Assembly (NCBI GenBank): GCA_009377375.1
Contig: WHUE01000031.1
Coordinates: 1-36,698, forward strand
Reading direction: 5' to 3'
Origin: Alphaproteobacteria bacterium
GTDB lineage: Bacteria; Pseudomonadota; Alphaproteobacteria; MPNO01; UBA2964
DNA: 36,698 nt
Both the position numbers and the translations under genes were made by a program. A model generated the notes under the pieces. It saw nothing but the letters and a program-made list of their open reading frames with translations. It was not told the DNA's origin and made no database searches. Of this stretch, positions 34,908-36,698 are shown one piece after another (positions within the stretch are counted from its first letter, which is position 1; each line of letters opens with the position of its first letter).

Positions 34908-36518
34908 GTGGAGCAAACCGGACCGCAGATCAGCAAGCACGGCATCGACACGCTCGGACTGAGCAAGGTGTCGACGGCCCACTGGAATTACGCCGCCCCG
35001 CAGCTGTATGAGGCGTCGCTGCGCCGCGCCGAGGGCGTCCTGTCGGCCGATGGCTGCCTGGTCACCAAGACCGGCGAGTACACCGGCCGGTCGCCGAAGG
35101 ACAAGTTCATCGTCGAGGAGGCGTCCAGCAAGGACAATATCTGGTGGGGCCCGGTCAATCAGCCGATCGGCGAGGACAAGTTCAACCAGGTCCACAAGCG
35201 CATGACCGACTACCTGCAGAATTCGGAAGTGTTCGTGCAGGACGTCTATTGCGGCGCCGACCCGCAGTACCGGCTGCCGGTGCGCGTGGTGACCGAGAAC
35301 GCGTGGCACAGCCTGTTCGCCCGCAACATGTTCATCCGCCCGTCCCCCGACGTGCTCGGCGGGTTCGAACCGGAATGGACGGTCCTGCAGTGCCCCGACT
35401 TCCACTCCAATCCGGACACGGACGGCACCAAGAGCGAGGTCTGCATCCTGGTGCATTTCGCCAGGAAGATGATCCTGGTCGGCGGCAGCCACTACACCGG
35501 CGAGATCAAGAAGGGCATCTTCTCGGTCATGAACTACATCCTGCCGGGGCTCGGCGTGCTGCCGATGCACTGCTCGGCCAATATCGGGCCGAAGGGCGAC
35601 ACCGCCATCTTCTTCGGCCTGTCCGGCACCGGCAAGACGACGCTCAGCTCCGATTCCACCCGAACGCTGATCGGCGACGACGAGCACGGCTGGTCGGATA
35701 ACGGCGTGTTCAATTTCGAGGGCGGCTGCTACGCCAAGACCATCAACCTGTCGGCCGAGGCGGAGCCCGAAATCTACGCCGCCTCGCGCCGGTTCGGCAC
35801 GATCCTCGAGAACGTGGTGCTCGACCCGGTGACCCGCCTGCCCGATTTCGACGACGGCAGCCTGGCCGAGAACGCGCGGTCCAGCTATCCGATGGACTTC
35901 ATCCCCAACATGAGCCTGAAAGGTGTCGGCGGGCATCCGGACAACGTCGTCATGCTCACCGCGGACGCGTTCGGGGTGCTGCCGCCGATCAGCAAGCTGA
36001 CGCCCGAACAGGCGATGTACCACTTCCTGTCCGGCTACACCGCCAAGGTCGCCGGCACCGAGCGCGGCATGACCAGCGGGGCGGAGGCGACGTTCTCCAC
36101 CTGCTTCGGCGCGCCCTTCCTGCCGCGCCATCCCACCGTCTACGCCAAACTGCTGGGCGAGCGGATCGCGAAGCACAAGGCGAATTGCTGGCTGGTCAAC
36201 ACCGGCTGGAGCGGCGGCGCCTACGGTGTCGGCAAGCGGATGAAGATCGCGCATACCCGCGCCATGGTCCGCGCCGCGCTGGACGGCAAGCTGGCCTCGG
36301 TCGGGGTCGTCGCCGATCCGAATTTCGGCCTGATGATCCCCGATGCCTGCCCCGACGTGCCGAACGAGGTGCTGAAGCCGCGCAACACCTGGGCGGACAA
36401 GAGCGCCTACGACGATACCGCGCGCGACCTTGCCGGCCGGTTCGAGAAGAACTTCAAGCAGTTCGAGGATGCCGTCGATGACGAGGTCAACAAGGCCGGC
36501 ATACACGCCGCCGCGTAG
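34908..36518 (+). CDS. pckA: phosphoenolpyruvate carboxykinase (ATP)
   Basis: Makes PEP from oxaloacetate with ATP, the first committed step of gluconeogenesis. 536 residues, normal length. The kinase-1 P-loop GLSGTGKTTL is at 237-246 (Lys243), with LIGDDEHGW (metal-binding kinase-2) and FNFEGGCYAKTI after it; TGRSPKDKF and NTGWSGGAYGVGKRM are also conserved. GTG 34908-34910 is preferred over longer in-frame starts because GGGAGAG sits just upstream and the protein then begins as the family does. pckA divergent from chvIG is a common alphaproteobacterial layout. A weak promoter-like pair TTGCGA/TTGTAT with a short 15-base spacer lies at 34764-34790. Confidence 0.97.
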   Translation: MEQTGPQISKHGIDTLGLSKVSTAHWNYAAPQLYEASLRRAEGVLSADGCLVTKTGEYTGRSPKDKFIVEEASSKDNIWWGPVNQPIGEDKFNQVHKRMTDYLQNSEVFVQDVYCGADPQYRLPVRVVTENAWHSLFARNMFIRPSPDVLGGFEPEWTVLQCPDFHSNPDTDGTKSEVCILVHFARKMILVGGSHYTGEIKKGIFSVMNYILPGLGVLPMHCSANIGPKGDTAIFFGLSGTGKTTLSSDSTRTLIGDDEHGWSDNGVFNFEGGCYAKTINLSAEAEPEIYAASRRFGTILENVVLDPVTRLPDFDDGSLAENARSSYPMDFIPNMSLKGVGGHPDNVVMLTADAFGVLPPISKLTPEQAMYHFLSGYTAKVAGTERGMTSGAEATFSTCFGAPFLPRHPTVYAKLLGERIAKHKANCWLVNTGWSGGAYGVGKRMKIAHTRAMVRAALDGKLASVGVVADPNFGLMIPDACPDVPNEVLKPRNTWADKSAYDDTARDLAGRFEKNFKQFEDAVDDEVNKAGIHAAA

Positions 36519-36544
36519 ACCCGTCCGTCATCGACACCGCAACG

Positions 36545-36576
36545 CACCTCCGGGGTTCGCCCCGGAGGTGTTTTTT
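36545..36576 (+). terminator. rho-independent terminator of pckA
   Basis: Perfect 11-bp stem CACCTCCGGGG (36545-36555) / CCCCGGAGGTG (36560-36570) with loop TTCG, followed by six T. It starts 26 bases after the pckA stop. Confidence 0.95.
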
Positions 36577-36594
36577 ATCCCCGGCTGCGCACAG

Positions 36595-36626
36595 GAAAAA
36601 GCGGGGCGGATGATGATCCGCCCCGC
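36595..36626 (-). terminator. leftward terminator for a gene beyond the right edge
   Basis: Perfect 11-bp stem GCGGGGCGGAT (36601-36611) / ATCCGCCCCGC (36616-36626), loop GATG. On the minus strand it is followed by TTTTT, so it ends a transcript coming from the right. The last 70 bases show no recognisable coding sequence and are probably the 3' end or trailer of that gene. Confidence 0.85.
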
Positions 36627-36698
36627 AAGTTTGTGGAGAAACCCTGCCGCCTGTGAAGGGATCAGAGGCTACAGGGGGGTGGAACCGCAAGCGGCGGT

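Overview
The window is GC-rich chromosomal DNA from an alphaproteobacterium, probably Rhodospirillales-like; the genus cannot be fixed from sequence alone. The clues are the gene order aroA-cmk-rpsA-sppA-ihfB-lapA-pyrF-trpFBA-accD-folC, the opposing run chvI-chvG-hprK-rapZ-EIIA-HPr-ahcY-PAS kinase-tsaE-amgK-murU-addB-addA-trxA, and pckA divergent from chvI. The short alphaproteobacterial form of HprK and the zinc-ribbon protein with an acidic tail (TIGR02300 type) agree with this. It is mostly core genome: no insertion sequence, prophage, CRISPR array or rRNA gene was seen.

Layout. 1-1468 (minus): a Tat-exported multicopper oxidase cut by the window edge, preceded by a small secreted Cys/Met-rich protein; together they look like a copper-handling pair. 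1633-2652 (plus): an orphan TctC/Bug-type solute-binding protein. 2713-4012 (minus): a SAM methyltransferase, tRNA-Ala(GGC) and the acidic-tail zinc-ribbon protein. 4208-15687 (plus): aroA, cmk, rpsA, sppA, ihfB, a LapA-domain membrane protein, then pyrF, trpF, trpB, trpA, accD and folC. This arm joins shikimate/tryptophan and pyrimidine synthesis, translation, nucleoid architecture, fatty-acid initiation and folate. A strong bidirectional terminator at 15946-15973 separates it from the opposing arm.

15998-33791 (minus, read from right to left): ChvI/ChvG two-component system, HPr kinase, RapZ, a mannose-family EIIA and HPr (a regulatory phosphotransferase set with no sugar permease here), then ahcY (SAH recycling), a multi-PAS histidine-kinase-like protein, tsaE (tRNA t6A), amgK and murU (peptidoglycan sugar recycling), addB and addA (double-strand-break repair) and trxA. 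Several neighbours overlap by 1-8 bases, which suggests translational coupling. 34005-36518 (plus): a HugZ/DUF2470-type protein and pckA (gluconeogenesis), closed by a textbook terminator. A second terminator at 36595-36626 faces left and should serve a minus-strand gene beyond the right edge.

The most interesting signal is the PAS kinase at 25163-27622. Its H-box carries Tyr (codon TAC, residue 594) where the phospho-accepting His should be, while the ATP-binding motifs look intact: a likely pseudo-histidine kinase. Others are folC with no ordinary start codon for its conserved N-terminus, a 20-base tandem duplication across the rapZ stop, and a class II-like EPSP synthase with non-class II residues at key positions.
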